A DNA stretch of 5,133 bases. It comes from Victivallaceae bacterium. Lineage in GTDB: Bacteria; Verrucomicrobiota; Lentisphaeria; Victivallales; Victivallaceae. The notes under the pieces were generated by a model. That model searched no databases and was not told the origin of the DNA. It worked only from the letters and a program-made list of their open reading frames with translations. Position numbers and translations under genes: made by a program. Location of the stretch: positions 1 to 5,133 of the forward strand of contig JAQUOK010000280.1 of the NCBI GenBank assembly GCA_028717165.1, in the 5' to 3' direction. Positions 4,572 to 5,133 of the stretch are shown one piece after another. Within the stretch, counting starts at the first letter, position 1; each line of letters starts with the position of its first letter.

Positions 4572-5133
4572 GTTTTTTGGGTTCCGCTCGAACCTCGGAA
4601 CTTAGATCTTTTATTATATTCCGGCAGGTTTCTTCGACTAAGTCGCGGAGTTTTTCAACGCGCTTTGCCAGCCGGACAAGCTCGTCTTTCGTAATGCTGT
4701 AATCTTTTTTGTAACGGGCGTCGACATAGGCTTTTTTGAGCTTCTTGAACAGGTCTTGTTCCTTTTGGGTTTTCTGCGGAAAAATTTTCAGGAATTCGGG
4801 ATAATCACGGGCGATTACCTGTCCCAGCTTTTCAATATCATGGGTTCTGGGGATGTAGCCGGTATGGGTCAATATTGCGGCTTTATAAAAACGCTTCATC
4901 GCCTGATGAAGTTCAAACGCGGCTTTTTTATATCTTTTCTTTTTTACATCATCAAAAGTCGTATCGAGAAATTCATTAGCGCTTTCAAACCATTGTGCAA
5001 AATCTTCCGTTGCTATTTCCAGCCGCCGGGCGGGGTCGATCCGGCGCTTTCTTTCGAGCTTGCATTTGCCGGAATCATAAAGCAGGATGCCTTCTTTTTT
5101 GATGTCTGAGAAAAAGTAATGCCCTTCCCGGAG
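4564..5133 (-). CDS. Nucleotidyltransferase (MNT)-HEPN fusion protein, C-terminal 189 residues
   Basis: The frame is open from the right edge to a TGA at 4564-4566; an internal ATG at 4899 is not the start, because coding sequence continues upstream of it. The first 22 residues (LREGHYFFSDIKKEGILLYD...) match the end of the minimal nucleotidyltransferase domain in MNT-HEPN proteins, which usually run near 300 residues, so the GS-x10-DxD catalytic part lies outside. Residues about 40-175 are the HEPN domain: FELHQAMKRFYKA (73-85), TGYIPRTHDIEKL (91-103) and AYVDARYKKDYSI (135-147). MNT and HEPN proteins form toxin-antitoxin-type systems in which the HEPN part can be an RNase and the MNT part modifies it. 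Here the HEPN R-x4-6-H site has R140 but no histidine at the expected spacing, so RNase activity is doubtful. It is the first visible gene of an operon with the Cas4-like gene, whose start it overlaps. Confidence 0.88.
   Translation of the reverse strand, partial: LREGHYFFSDIKKEGILLYDSGKCKLERKRRIDPARRLEIATEDFAQWFESANEFLDTTFDDVKKKRYKKAAFELHQAMKRFYKAAILTHTGYIPRTHDIEKLGQVIARDYPEFLKIFPQKTQKEQDLFKKLKKAYVDARYKKDYSITKDELVRLAKRVEKLRDLVEETCRNIIKDLSSEVRAEPKKHV

Overview
The window looks like ordinary bacterial chromosome carrying an accessory insertion. Evidence for a bacterium: a tRNA gene with encoded CCA, a near-perfect AAGGAGG ribosome binding site, and overlapping genes read in one direction. The PAS signalling protein, the MNT-HEPN protein and abundant hairpin repeats fit a Gram-negative, environmental or gut lineage (Bacteroidota or the Planctomycetota-Verrucomicrobiota-Lentisphaerota group come to mind), but the sequence does not settle the phylum.

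Layout, left to right. 1-447 (minus): N-terminal part of a PAS-domain sensory protein that runs off the left edge. 647-723 (plus): tRNA-Ala(CGC). 762-2835 (minus): a two-gene, markedly AT-rich cassette, transcribed toward the tRNA. Its first gene encodes a CHAT/caspase-like protease with an unrecognised C-terminal region. Its second encodes a fusion of a PTS EIIA-like domain and an HPr-like domain. A promoter candidate, a perfect 20-bp palindrome and a strong ribosome binding site precede it. 2836-3677: an 840-base gap with no convincing gene but much secondary structure, including a roughly 190-base pair of inverted arms, each with three hairpins, and a terminator-like hairpin for the genes to its right. 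3678-5133 (minus): an MNT-HEPN protein (N-terminus beyond the right edge) overlapping by 8 bases a Cas4/RecB-like protein that keeps its four iron-sulfur cysteines but appears to have lost its nuclease active site.

How the parts may work together. The most interesting unit is the CHAT protease plus EIIA-HPr pair. CHAT proteases in bacteria are often effectors of conflict or regulated cell-death systems. Here the partner has both phosphorylatable histidines of a phosphotransfer relay but no transporter or Enzyme I beside it. A reasonable hypothesis is that the partner couples the cell's PTS phosphorylation state to the protease, or is its target. The right-hand pair is a second possible accessory unit, with an MNT-HEPN (toxin-antitoxin type) protein translationally coupled to a probably non-catalytic iron-sulfur protein. 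Both functional readings are inference; the domain assignments rest on visible motifs.
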